Assembly: GCF_009193185.1 (NCBI RefSeq)
Contig: NZ_VUKF01000005.1
Span: 62,001 to 126,000, forward strand
Direction of reading: 5' to 3'
DNA length: 64,000 nucleotides
Origin: Georgenia thermotolerans
GTDB lineage: Bacteria; Actinomycetota; Actinomycetes; Actinomycetales; Actinomycetaceae
A program made the position numbers and the translations under genes. Below the pieces are notes generated by a model. It worked only from the letters and a program-made list of their open reading frames with translations. It made no database searches and was not told the origin of the DNA. Shown one piece after another: positions 14,157-22,295 of the stretch. The first letter of the stretch is position 1. Each line of letters starts with the position of its first letter.

Positions 14157-14552
14157 ATGTCCGATAATCCAGAGGCGCATCTGCCGCCGCACCACTCCCC
14201 GCTGCCGGAGCTGGAGGAGACCGGCCCGGCGGCGCGGGTCGCCACTCCCGAGGAGTTCGCGCGGGTCCAGTCCTCGCCCGAGTTCGCCCAGCTGCGCAGC
14301 AAGTTCCGGGCGTTCGCGTTCCCGATGACGGTCGCGTTCCTCGTCTGGTACTTCCTCTACGTCCTGCTCTCGACGTACGCCGAGGACGCGATGTCCACCC
14401 CGGTGGTCGGGCACCTCAACGTGGGGCTGATCTTCGGCCTGCTCCAGTTCGTCAGCACGTTCCTCATCACGTGGCTGTACGTGCGCCACGCCAACCGCTC
14501 GCTCGACCCCGTCGCCGCGAGCCTGCGCACCGAGCTGGAGGGAGAGGGCTGA
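14157..14552 (+). CDS. DUF485 small membrane protein, partner of the acetate symporter
   Basis: A 131-residue protein. After a charged N-terminal 50 residues, two transmembrane helices appear (about FPMTVAFLVWYFLYVLLST and LIFGLLQFVSTFLITWLYV), followed by a short cytoplasmic tail with VRHANRSLDP, the DUF485 signature. DUF485 genes nearly always precede actP; YjcH is the E. coli example. The stop overlaps the actP start (TGATG), so the two are co-translated. A GAGGGGG site precedes the ATG, with the CRP-like operator just upstream. Its biochemical role is not established. Confidence 0.88.
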   Translation: MSDNPEAHLPPHHSPLPELEETGPAARVATPEEFARVQSSPEFAQLRSKFRAFAFPMTVAFLVWYFLYVLLSTYAEDAMSTPVVGHLNVGLIFGLLQFVSTFLITWLYVRHANRSLDPVAASLRTELEGEG

Positions 14553-16135
14553 TGGACGTCGGCAACCCGTACCTCAACATCGCGATCTTCCTGGCCTTCG
14601 TCGTCGTCACCCTGGTCATCGTCGTCCGGGTCTCGCGCACGACGACGTCGGTCGGCGACTTCTACCACGGCGGCCGGGCCTTCACCGGGCGCCAGAACGG
14701 CATCGCCATCGCCGGCGACTACCTCTCCGCCGCGTCGTTCCTCGGCATCGCGGGCGCCGTCGCCATCTACGGCTACGACGGCCTGCTGTACTCCATCGGC
14801 TTCCTCGTGGCCTGGCTGGTGGCGCTGCTGCTCGTGGCCGAGCCGCTGCGCAACACCGGCAAGTACACGATGGCGGACGTCCTGAGTTTCCGGATGCAGC
14901 AGCGTCCGGTGCGCACCGCCGCCGCCATCTCCACCCTGGCGGTCAGCTTCTTCTACCTGCTCGCGCAGATGGCCGGCGCCGGCGGGCTCGTGGCCCTGCT
15001 GCTGGGCATCGACAGCAAGGTCGGCCAGTCGTTGGTCATCGCCGTCGTCGGCGCGCTGATGATCGTCTACGTCCTGGTCGGCGGCATGAAGGGCACCACC
15101 TGGGTCCAGATCATCAAGGCCGTCCTGCTCATCATCGGGGCCGGCGCGATGACGCTGTGGGTGCTGGCGCTCAACGGCATGAACCTCTCCAACGTGCTGG
15201 GCGAGGCCGTCGCCGTGCACCCCGAGGGCGACCGCATCCTGGAGCCGATGCTGCAGTACGGCGCCTCCGACACCTCCAAGCTCGGGTTCGTGTCCCTCGC
15301 CATCGCCCTGGTCTTCGGGGCCGCCGGCCTGCCGCACGTGCTCATGCGGTTCTACACGGTGCCCACGGCCAAGGAGGCGCGCCGGTCGGTGACCTGGGCC
15401 ATCGGCCTCATCGGGGCGTTCTATCTCTTCACCCTCATCCTCGGTTTCGGCGCCGCCTACCTGGTGGGCGTCGAGGCCATCAAGGCCTCCCCGGGCGGTG
15501 CGAACTCCGCGGCCCCGCTGCTCGCCTACGAGCTGGGCGGGACCCTGCTCCTCGGCATCATCGCCGCGGTCGCCTTCGCCACGATCCTCGCGGTGGTGGC
15601 CGGCCTGACGATCACCGCCTCGGCGAGCTTCGCCCACGACGTCTACAACGGTGTCCTCAAGCACGGCCAGGCCGACCCGGCCCAGGAGGTCAAGGTGGCC
15701 CGGCGCACCGCGCTGACCATCGGGGCCATCTCCATCGTCGGCGGCGTGCTGGCGAACGGGCAGAACATCGCGTTCCTCGTCTCGCTGGCCTTCGCCATCG
15801 CGGCCAGCGCGAACCTGCCCTCGATCCTGTACTCGCTGTACTGGAAGCGGTTCAACACCCGCGGGTCGGTGTGGAGCATCTACGGCGGGCTGCTCAGCGC
15901 CCTGATCCTCATCATGTTCTCCCCGGTGGTCTCCGGCTCGGAGACGGCGATGATCCCCGGCGCGGACTTCGCGTGGTTCCCGCTGTCGAACCCGGCGATC
16001 GTCTCGGTGCCGCTCGGCTTCTTCCTCGGCTGGCTCGGCTCGGTCACCTCGCCCGAGCACGACGCCGCCAAGCAGGCGGAGATGGAGGTCCGGTCGATGA
16101 CCGGGGCCGGCGCGGAGCGCGCGGTGACGCACTGA
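14552..16135 (+). CDS. actP: Cation/acetate symporter, sodium:solute symporter family
   Basis: A 527-residue polytopic membrane protein of the SSF family with about 13 helices. The N-terminal segment TTSVGDFYHGGRAFTGRQNG followed by IAGDYLSAASFLGIAG is diagnostic of ActP/MctC-type monocarboxylate permeases. It imports acetate and related short carboxylates with a cation. The start overlaps the DUF485 stop by one base. A hairpin terminator follows 12 bases after the stop, so the operon is the two-gene unit DUF485-actP. Propionate or pyruvate as additional substrates cannot be excluded. Confidence 0.93.
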   Translation: MDVGNPYLNIAIFLAFVVVTLVIVVRVSRTTTSVGDFYHGGRAFTGRQNGIAIAGDYLSAASFLGIAGAVAIYGYDGLLYSIGFLVAWLVALLLVAEPLRNTGKYTMADVLSFRMQQRPVRTAAAISTLAVSFFYLLAQMAGAGGLVALLLGIDSKVGQSLVIAVVGALMIVYVLVGGMKGTTWVQIIKAVLLIIGAGAMTLWVLALNGMNLSNVLGEAVAVHPEGDRILEPMLQYGASDTSKLGFVSLAIALVFGAAGLPHVLMRFYTVPTAKEARRSVTWAIGLIGAFYLFTLILGFGAAYLVGVEAIKASPGGANSAAPLLAYELGGTLLLGIIAAVAFATILAVVAGLTITASASFAHDVYNGVLKHGQADPAQEVKVARRTALTIGAISIVGGVLANGQNIAFLVSLAFAIAASANLPSILYSLYWKRFNTRGSVWSIYGGLLSALILIMFSPVVSGSETAMIPGADFAWFPLSNPAIVSVPLGFFLGWLGSVTSPEHDAAKQAEMEVRSMTGAGAERAVTH

Positions 16136-16147
16136 CCCGGTAGCGAC

Positions 16148-16184
16148 GACGAAGCGGCCGGCCCGCGGGGTCGGCCGCTTCGTC
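16148..16184 (+). terminator. Hairpin terminator after actP
   Basis: A perfect 13-bp stem, GACGAAGCGGCCG with CGGCCGCTTCGTC (16148-16160 and 16172-16184), encloses an 11-base loop, 12 bases after the actP stop. It also lies just beyond the stop of the convergent small VapB-like gene, so it may serve both. Confidence 0.8.
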
Positions 16185-16201
16185 ATGTCGTGCGCGGGAG
16201 G

Positions 16202-16378
16202 TCACTCCCCCTCGGGCTCGGGCAGGTCCTCGCCCTCGGGCGGGTTCTCCGGCTCCGGCGTCTCCCGCTCGACCAGGGCCTCCAGCGCCGCGCGCAGCAG
16301 CACCGACGCCTCGGTGATCCCGGTGAGGACGGACGCCTCCTTGAGCAGCTCGCCGTCGAGCGTGACGGTGATGCGCAC
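16202..16378 (-). CDS. VapB-like (DUF2191-type) antitoxin, orphan
   Basis: A 58-residue protein. The first 42 residues follow the ribbon-helix-helix VapB pattern: a beta strand RITVTLDGEL, then helices LLKEASVLTGITEASVLLRAA and LEALVERE. The last 16 residues are acidic and proline-rich. GTG at 16378 is chosen because GGAGG lies 6 bases upstream. VapB antitoxins normally pair with a PIN-domain VapC toxin, but no PIN gene is adjacent on either strand. It may be an orphan antitoxin or act alone as a small DNA-binding protein. The family call rests on the pattern only. Confidence 0.65.
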   Translation of the reverse strand: MRITVTLDGELLKEASVLTGITEASVLLRAALEALVERETPEPENPPEGEDLPEPEGE

Positions 16379-16749
16379 GAAGCCCTCCAGGTTCAGCCAG
16401 GAGCCGGACGGGTCGGAACGTTCACGCTACGCCCGGGGGCCGGTCGGCGCATCGCGCTTCCCGCCGCCACCGGGCGGTGGGCCACGAGGGCGACGGGCCG
16501 CGCGCCCGATCACGAGGCGCCCTTCGGATCGTGCCGCCGTACAATGGGGCCGTCCTCGACCCCCGGACGGGGGCCGGCGACGACGCCCCGCGACCGACGC
16601 CGTCGCCGGAAGCGAGCACCCGGTCGCAGGACTCGATGTCTCACTGAGAGCCGACACCGTCACGGCCCGTCAGCCCGTGAGCCTGCTGGACCCAGCCGCC
16701 CACTCCCTCACCCGCCGCGCCCGCGCTCGGTGTCGGTCGGAGGGTCGAC
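16379..16749. other. Intergenic region upstream of the aquaporin gene
   Basis: About 370 bases without a convincing gene. TACAAT at 16540-16545 could be a -10 element for the aquaporin, implying a leader of nearly 200 bases, but no -35 is obvious. A short hairpin with CCCCCG/CGGGGG lies near 16560-16573. I recognise no known riboswitch. Confidence 0.45.
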
Positions 16750-17862
16750 ATGTCTGACGAGATCACCCCGCTGGCCGTGCGGCACGGCAGCGGACTACGG
16801 AGCCGTGGGGGTCTGTGGGGCGAGTGCCTCGCGGAGTTCCTCGGCACCTTCGTCCTCATCGCGTTCGGCTGCGGGTCCGTGGCCATGGCCGTCGCCGGCC
16901 TGCCGGGCTCGGGGCGTGCCGCGACCCCGACGACGATCTTCATGGCCAGTGGCGACTGGCTGCTCATCGCGTTCGGGTGGGCCTTCGCCGTCGTCTTCGG
17001 CGTCTACGTGGCCGGTGGCGTCAGCGGCGCGCACATCAACCCGGCGGTCACGCTGGCCTTCGCCCTGCGCCGTCGGCTCGGCTGGCACAAGGTCGTCCCG
17101 TACTGGATCTCCCAGCTCGTGGGCGCCTTCGCCGGCGCCGCGCTCGTCCTGCTCCTCTATCGCGACGCCATCAGCGCCTACCAGCGGGCGATCGCCCCGG
17201 GGGGGCCGAAGAACCTCGCCACGTTCTCCATCTTCGCGACGTTCCCCGCGCAGTACTTCAACGGGGCCGTCTGGGGCCCGCTGATCGACCAGATCGTCGG
17301 CACGGCGTTCCTGCTCATGCTCGTCGCCGCCGTGGTCGACGTGCGCAACACCGGCGTGCTCTCCAACCTCGGGCCGTTCATCATCGGCCTGTCGGTCGGC
17401 GCGATCGGCATCTCCTTCGGCGCCAACGCCGGCTACGCCATCAACCCCGCCCGCGACCTCGGCCCACGCCTCCTTGCCTGGGCCGCCGGCTGGGACGGCT
17501 TCGCGATGCCCGGCAACGGGCCCTGGTTCAGCAACTACTGGTGGATCCCCATCGTCGGGCCGCTGGTCGGCGGCGTGATCGGCATCCTCGTCTACGACCT
17601 GCTCATCGGTGACGTGCTGTACGCGCGGCAGCGTGTCGGCCCCACCGGCGCGGCCAAGCCGGGCGAGGAACCGGCGCCCGGACCTGGCGAGCCCGAGGGG
17701 GCGGAGGCCCCGATGGGGTCGTCCGAGGCCGGTCCCGGCGGAGCCGAGATGGGGGGCCGCCCGGTCCAGGAACAGGTGACCAAGCCCGAGCACACGCGAT
17801 TCGCCCGACGTCCGCGCGGGCCGCAGACGAGCAAGGGTGACCGGCAGGAGCACCCGGTCTGA
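16750..17862 (+). CDS. MIP-family aquaglyceroporin with a long cytoplasmic tail
   Basis: A 370-residue channel. The core (about residues 22-290) has six transmembrane helices and both pore NPA boxes: HINPAVTLAF near residue 98 and AINPARDLGPRL near residue 230. The aspartate after the second NPAR is typical of glycerol-conducting GlpF-type channels rather than strict water channels. The C-terminal 75 residues are hydrophilic and rich in P, G and E, an unusual extension. No glycerol kinase or dehydrogenase is adjacent, so the solute is not set by context. A 17-bp palindromic terminator follows. Confidence 0.9.
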   Translation: MSDEITPLAVRHGSGLRSRGGLWGECLAEFLGTFVLIAFGCGSVAMAVAGLPGSGRAATPTTIFMASGDWLLIAFGWAFAVVFGVYVAGGVSGAHINPAVTLAFALRRRLGWHKVVPYWISQLVGAFAGAALVLLLYRDAISAYQRAIAPGGPKNLATFSIFATFPAQYFNGAVWGPLIDQIVGTAFLLMLVAAVVDVRNTGVLSNLGPFIIGLSVGAIGISFGANAGYAINPARDLGPRLLAWAAGWDGFAMPGNGPWFSNYWWIPIVGPLVGGVIGILVYDLLIGDVLYARQRVGPTGAAKPGEEPAPGPGEPEGAEAPMGSSEAGPGGAEMGGRPVQEQVTKPEHTRFARRPRGPQTSKGDRQEHPV

Positions 17863-17903
17863 CGGCTCCCGCACCGTCGGCCGGCTCCCGAGGCCGGCGC
17901 ATC

Positions 17904-17937
17904 GAGGGGCCCGGCGGCACGTGCCGCCGGGCCCCTC
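17904..17937. terminator. Palindromic bidirectional terminator
   Basis: A perfect 34-base palindrome (17 bp each arm, GAGGGGCCCGGCGGCAC and its complement) lies between the convergent aquaporin and aldo/keto reductase genes. Confidence 0.8.
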
Positions 17938-17954
17938 CGTGCTCCGAGGCGGCG

Positions 17955-18929
17955 TCAGAACAGTGCGACCTTGGGGAGGCGCGGGAAGATCTCGTCGAGC
18001 TCGGCGAGGTCCTCGGGCGTGGGGTGCCAGTCGGCCGCGGCGGCGTTCTGGGTGACCTGCTCGGGCCGGGTGGCGCCGGCGATGACCGAGCCGACCGCCG
18101 GCTGCGCGGCCAGCCAGGAGAAGGCCACCTCGACCTCGGTCAGGCCCCGCGCGCGGGCGAAGTCGGAGAAGCGCGCGAGCTGGTCGAAGTCGGCCTCCTC
18201 GAGCAGCTGGCGCCGGCTGTGGGTGAGCCGGCTGCCCTCGGGCGCGCTGCCCCGGGCGTACTTGCCGGTGAGCAGGCCGTTGGCGAGCGGGAAGTACGGG
18301 AGCACCCCCAGCCCGTAGTGCTCCGCCGCGGGGATCACCTCGAGCTCGGCGCGCCGGTCCAGCAGGTTGTAGTGGTTCTGGGCCGAGACGAACCGGGTGA
18401 GCCCGAGCTCGCGGGCCACGTGCTCGGCCTCGGCGATCTGCCAGCCGGCCCGGTTCGAGTGGCCGATGTAGCGGACCTTCCCGGCGTGCACGACGTCGTC
18501 GAGCGCGGCCAGCGTCTCCTCGATCGGGGTCAGCGGGTCCGGGGTGTGAAACTGGAAGAGGTCGATCCAGTCGGTGCCGAGCCGGCGCAGCGAGGCCTCC
18601 ACGGCCCGGACGATGTAGCGGCGCGAGCCGCGGGCGCCGTGGTCGGGCCCGTTCGCGCCCTTCATGTCCATGCCGAACTTCGTGGCTACGACGACGTCGT
18701 CGCGCCGCCGGCCCAGGGCCGCCCCCAGCAGCTCCTCGCTGAGCCCGGGGACCTTCCCGTAGGTGTCGGCGGTGTCGAACAGGGTGATGCCGGCGTCGAG
18801 GGCGGCATGCACCACCGCCGTCGTCCCCTCGGGGGTCTCGGTGACGGTGCCCGCCCGCCCCAGGTTGTTGCAGCCCAGGCCGACGACGGAGACGGTGAGG
18901 CCCGAGCGGCCCAGTCGCGTGTAGTCCAT
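17955..18929 (-). CDS. Aldo/keto reductase
   Basis: A 324-residue NADPH-dependent oxidoreductase of the AKR superfamily (YajO/Tas-like group). The catalytic tetrad is visible as Asp and Tyr in LFDTADTYG (near residues 51-59), Lys in VATKFGMD (near 83) and His in FQFHTPDP (near 128). The NADP-binding C-terminal region includes SVIAGATRPEQVTQNAAA. The substrate cannot be read from the sequence. Monocistronic, convergent with the aquaporin gene. Confidence 0.9.
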   Translation of the reverse strand: MDYTRLGRSGLTVSVVGLGCNNLGRAGTVTETPEGTTAVVHAALDAGITLFDTADTYGKVPGLSEELLGAALGRRRDDVVVATKFGMDMKGANGPDHGARGSRRYIVRAVEASLRRLGTDWIDLFQFHTPDPLTPIEETLAALDDVVHAGKVRYIGHSNRAGWQIAEAEHVARELGLTRFVSAQNHYNLLDRRAELEVIPAAEHYGLGVLPYFPLANGLLTGKYARGSAPEGSRLTHSRRQLLEEADFDQLARFSDFARARGLTEVEVAFSWLAAQPAVGSVIAGATRPEQVTQNAAAADWHPTPEDLAELDEIFPRLPKVALF

Positions 18930-19035
18930 GGCGCCGAGCCTAAGACGCCGGGCCCCAAGGACCGGGGGCGGCGCGGTGAGCGGCCCCGCCGGGTGGGCGG
19001 GCGCCGCCGGGCTGAGCGGGCGGGCGCCGCCCGGA

Positions 19036-19467
19036 TCAGCCGCCGAGGCGCTCCGCCGTCACCCGCAGCGCCTCGAGCACCCGCTCCCAGTTCTGGCGGG
19101 AGTGCTCCGCCGCCTCCGCGGTGGGGTTGTTGTCCTGGACGAGCGTGACGCGGGTGCCGTCCGGGATCTCCTCGAGCGTGAACGTCAGCGTGTGGCGGTT
19201 CTCCGGGGTCTCGGGCTCGCCACGGGAGCTGAGGTGGGTGTAGCGCAGCAGGTGGGGCTCGTCCGCGTCGAGGATCGTGCCGTGGTCCTCGTACGGGCGG
19301 CCCTCCCACGTCCCGGCGAAGGTGATGGCCCCGCCGGGCTCGAAGGTGCTTTCGACGGTGGCGCCGAACATGTACGTCCCGGCCAGCTCCGGGGTGGTCA
19401 GCGCCGTCCAGACGGTGTGCGGCAGGGCGGCGACGTCGGTGCTGACGGTGGCCTCGTAGCCCGTCAT
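19036..19467 (-). CDS. SRPBCC / AHSA1-family protein
   Basis: A 143-residue START-like protein. The segment VWTALTTPELAGTYMFGATV followed by FEPGGAITFAGTWEG and a C-terminal amphipathic helix (HSRQNWERVLEALRV) match the Aha1 C-terminal-like bacterial group. Such proteins form a hydrophobic ligand pocket; their function is often unknown. It has no clear operon partner; the flanking aldo/keto reductase and IPP isomerase genes on the same strand are about 100 bases away on each side. Confidence 0.82.
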   Translation of the reverse strand: MTGYEATVSTDVAALPHTVWTALTTPELAGTYMFGATVESTFEPGGAITFAGTWEGRPYEDHGTILDADEPHLLRYTHLSSRGEPETPENRHTLTFTLEEIPDGTRVTLVQDNNPTAEAAEHSRQNWERVLEALRVTAERLGG

Positions 19468-19567
19468 GAGCCCTCCGGCGGTCTCGGGGGCTCCAGGCTC
19501 CCGCGCTCGCCCGGCGAGGGCAAGGGCGGGCCCCGAGGGCGTGGGGCGCCGGGGGGGGTTGGCCGGG

Positions 19568-20131
19568 TCAGGCGGTGAGGGCCGCGACCAGCCGGTCGTC
19601 CGTGAGCTGGAGGCCCAGCCACGGGCTGAAGGCGAACGGGGCCGCGCGGACCGCGGCCACGAGGTCGGCGGCCTCCACCCAGCGGTACTCGGCCACCTCG
19701 GTCGGCTCGGGGACCGGGTCGGCGGTCACGCGGGTGAGGTACACGGGGCAGATCTCGTTCTCCACGACCCCGGAGGCGTCCACCGCCCGGTAGCGGAAGT
19801 CCGGCAGCACCTCGTCGGCCCGGGGGACCTCCAGGCCGAGCTCGAACCGGCCACGGCGGGTGATCGCGTCCTCGACGCGCTCGCCCGGCGCGGGATGCCC
19901 GCAGAACGCGTTGGTCCACACCCCCGGCCAGGTGAGCTTGGACAGGGCCCGCCGGGTGACGAGGACCCGGCCGGCGCCGTCGAGCACGTGGCAGGAGAAG
20001 GCCAGGTGCAGCGGTGTGTGGTCGGTGTGGACGCGCGCCTTGTCGGCGAGGCCCACGGGGCGGCCGGCGTCGTCGAGCAGCACGACCTCCTCGCGCACTC
20101 CCACGATGCCGGGGTCCCCCAGGTCCGTCAT
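19568..20131 (-). CDS. idi: Isopentenyl-diphosphate delta-isomerase, type 1
   Basis: A 187-residue Nudix-fold enzyme that interconverts isopentenyl and dimethylallyl diphosphate in isoprenoid synthesis. The catalytic cysteine lies in WTNAFCGHPAPGE (near residue 70) and the metal-binding glutamates in ELGLE and ENEICPVYL (near 117). The length fits type 1 Idi. AAGGAGA lies 8 bases before the ATG at 20131, so the very long open frame running upstream is a shadow. The adjacent divergent genes encode an exporter, not other isoprenoid enzymes. Confidence 0.93.
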   Translation of the reverse strand: MTDLGDPGIVGVREEVVLLDDAGRPVGLADKARVHTDHTPLHLAFSCHVLDGAGRVLVTRRALSKLTWPGVWTNAFCGHPAPGERVEDAITRRGRFELGLEVPRADEVLPDFRYRAVDASGVVENEICPVYLTRVTADPVPEPTEVAEYRWVEAADLVAAVRAAPFAFSPWLGLQLTDDRLVAALTA

Positions 20132-20302
20132 GTCGGCCGTCTCCTTCCTCGGTTGGCGGCGGTCCCCCGACCCTATCGGGGCCGGCGGGCCCGCCTGGGG
20201 ACCGACGCGACCGCCCTCCCCGGAGGCGACGGCGCCGTCGGTCCGGGAGCGGGCCCGGCAAATGCCTGGGCCGTGTCGGTGGCCCCCGGTAGGTTCCTTG
20301 CC

Positions 20303-21292
20303 ATGACCCACGCCATCGAGGCCGTCGGGCTGACGAAGCGGTACGGGGACGTCCTCGCGCTCGACGACGTCGACCTCACCGTGCCCACCGGCACGGTGCT
20401 CGGGCTGCTGGGCCCGAACGGCGCGGGCAAGACCACGTGCATCCGGATCCTCACCACGCTGCTGCGCCCGGACGCCGGCCGGGCCACCGTGGCGGGCGCG
20501 GACGTGCTCACCGAGCCGAGGGCGGTGCGCGAGCGCATCGGCGTCTCCGGCCAGTACGCCGCGGTGGACGAGTACCTGACCGGGTTCGAGAACCTCGACA
20601 TGATCGGCCAGCTCTACCACCTGCCGCGGCGCCGCAGCCGGGAGCGGGCGCGCGAGCTGCTCGCCCAGTTCCGCCTCGAGGACGCCGCCGACCGGCCGGC
20701 CCGCACCTACTCCGGGGGCATGCGCCGCCGGCTGGACCTGGCCGGCGCCCTCGTGGCGGACCCGCCGGTGCTCTTCCTCGACGAGCCGACCACCGGCCTG
20801 GACCCGCGCTCGCGGCTGGACATGTGGGAGGTCATCCAGACCCTCGTCACCGGCGGCACCACCGTCCTGCTGACCACCCAGTACCTCGACGAGGCGGACC
20901 AGCTCGCCGACGAGATCGTCGTCGTCGACCGCGGCCGTGCCATCGCCCGCGGCACCAGCGACCAGCTCAAGGCCCAGGTCGGCGGCGAGCGGCTCGAGGT
21001 GGTCGTCAGCGACGCCGCCGCCCTGCCCGCCGCGCGCGACCTGCTGGCGACGCTGGCCGTGGGCGCGCCGAGCACCGACGCCAAGGTCCGCCTGCTGGCG
21101 GTGCCGACCTCCGGGGGCACCGGGGCGCTGGTCGAGGCGCTGCACCGGCTCGACGACGCCGGCATCTCGGTGGACGACATCGGGATCCGCCGGCCCACGC
21201 TCGACGACGTCTTCCTCACCCTCACCGGCCACGCCGCCGACGACGTCGCCCAGCGCGACGGCATGGTGCCCGCCACCGAGGGGGTGCGATGA
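20303..21292 (+). CDS. DrrA-type ABC transporter ATP-binding protein
   Basis: A 329-residue ABC ATPase. The Walker A is GPNGAGKTT (near residue 38), the signature YSGGMRRRLDLAG, and the Walker B VLFLDEPTTGLDP. The C-terminal segment RRPTLDDVFLTLTGH is the DrrA-type accessory domain (DUF4162). It powers export with the membrane protein encoded immediately downstream, whose start overlaps this stop (ATGA). The family exports hydrophobic drugs or lipids, as in daunorubicin resistance; the substrate here is unknown. The true start is ATG 20303; upstream frame belongs to nothing recognisable. Confidence 0.92.
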   Translation: MTHAIEAVGLTKRYGDVLALDDVDLTVPTGTVLGLLGPNGAGKTTCIRILTTLLRPDAGRATVAGADVLTEPRAVRERIGVSGQYAAVDEYLTGFENLDMIGQLYHLPRRRSRERARELLAQFRLEDAADRPARTYSGGMRRRLDLAGALVADPPVLFLDEPTTGLDPRSRLDMWEVIQTLVTGGTTVLLTTQYLDEADQLADEIVVVDRGRAIARGTSDQLKAQVGGERLEVVVSDAAALPAARDLLATLAVGAPSTDAKVRLLAVPTSGGTGALVEALHRLDDAGISVDDIGIRRPTLDDVFLTLTGHAADDVAQRDGMVPATEGVR

Positions 21293-22098
21293 GCCTGCGA
21301 AGCGCCGTCCACGACGGGCGCGTCGTCGCCCGGCGCAACCTCATCAAGATCAAGCGGGTGCCGGACCTGCTGGTGTTCACCACGATCCAGCCGATCATGT
21401 TCGTGCTGCTCTTCGCCTACGTCTTCGGCGGGGCGATCGGGCGCGAGGCCGGCGGGGCCGCCTACCGGGAGTTCCTCATCGCCGGGATCTTCGCCCAGAC
21501 GGTCGTCTTCGGCGCCACGATCACCGGGGCCGGCCTGGCCGACGACGTCAAGAAGGGCATCATCGACCGGTTCCGCTCGCTGCCAATGAGCTCGTCGGCG
21601 GTGCTGGTGGGCCGGACCCTGTCGGACGTCGTCAACAACGTCCTCGTCCTCGTGGTGATGGGCCTGACCGGGCTGGTGGTGGGCTGGCGGATCCGCACGT
21701 CGGTGCCCGAGGCGCTGCTCGCCGTCGTGCTCCTGCTGCTCTTCGCCTACGCGATCTCGTGGATCATGGCGTGGATCGGCATGCTCGTGCCCACCCCCGA
21801 GGTGGTCAACAACGCCGCGTTCATCGTCATCTTCCCGCTGACGTTCATCGCCAACACCTTCGTGCCGCTCGAGACCCTCCCCGGCCCCCTGCGCACCGTC
21901 GCCGCGTGGAACCCCGTCTCGGCGGTCACCCAGGCCGCCCGCGACCTGTTCGGCAACCCGGACCCCACCGGCGCGGCGCCGCCGGCGTCGTGGGCGCTGG
22001 CGAACCCCGAGCTCTACACGGTGCTGTGGGCCGGGGTGATCCTCCTCGTCTTCGTCCCCCTGGCGACCTGGCAGTACCAGCGCTCCACGAGCCGGTGA
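21289..22098 (+). CDS. DrrB-type ABC-2 transporter permease
   Basis: A 269-residue integral membrane protein with six predicted helices, matching the ABC-2 permease family. The conserved cytoplasmic motif GIIDRFRSLPMSSSAVLVGR contacts the ATPase, and the segment ETLPGPLRTVAAWNPVSAVT precedes the last helix. It overlaps the ATPase gene by 4 bases and completes a minimal two-gene exporter. A hairpin lies about 30 bases beyond the stop. Confidence 0.92.
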   Translation: MSLRSAVHDGRVVARRNLIKIKRVPDLLVFTTIQPIMFVLLFAYVFGGAIGREAGGAAYREFLIAGIFAQTVVFGATITGAGLADDVKKGIIDRFRSLPMSSSAVLVGRTLSDVVNNVLVLVVMGLTGLVVGWRIRTSVPEALLAVVLLLLFAYAISWIMAWIGMLVPTPEVVNNAAFIVIFPLTFIANTFVPLETLPGPLRTVAAWNPVSAVTQAARDLFGNPDPTGAAPPASWALANPELYTVLWAGVILLVFVPLATWQYQRSTSR

Positions 22099-22127
22099 CC
22101 GCCGGCCGGCGTCCGCCGCGCCCCGTG

Positions 22128-22163
22128 ATCTCGCCCACGGCGCGAGCGGGCGAAGGGCGAGAT
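22128..22163 (+). terminator. Probable hairpin terminator after the DrrAB-type genes
   Basis: A 9-bp inverted repeat, ATCTCGCCC with GGGCGAGAT (22128-22136 and 22155-22163), encloses an 18-base loop. It could equally be a protein-binding site for the downstream transporter gene. Confidence 0.4.
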
Positions 22164-22295
22164 GTCGCGGGTTCTCCCCGTGTCCCGGCGGGCGGGTAGG
22201 CCGATCAGCCCAGGCGGACGGGCCCTGTCCGCGCCGATCATGGAGGACGGCGCACCGCCCGCGTGCCGCCCCTCTCACCCGCGAAAGGCACAGCC

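Noticed and set aside
16540-16749. Possible riboswitch or sRNA in the leader before the aquaporin gene
   Set aside because: There is a -10-like TACAAT and a small hairpin, but no fold or motif of a known RNA class can be recognised.
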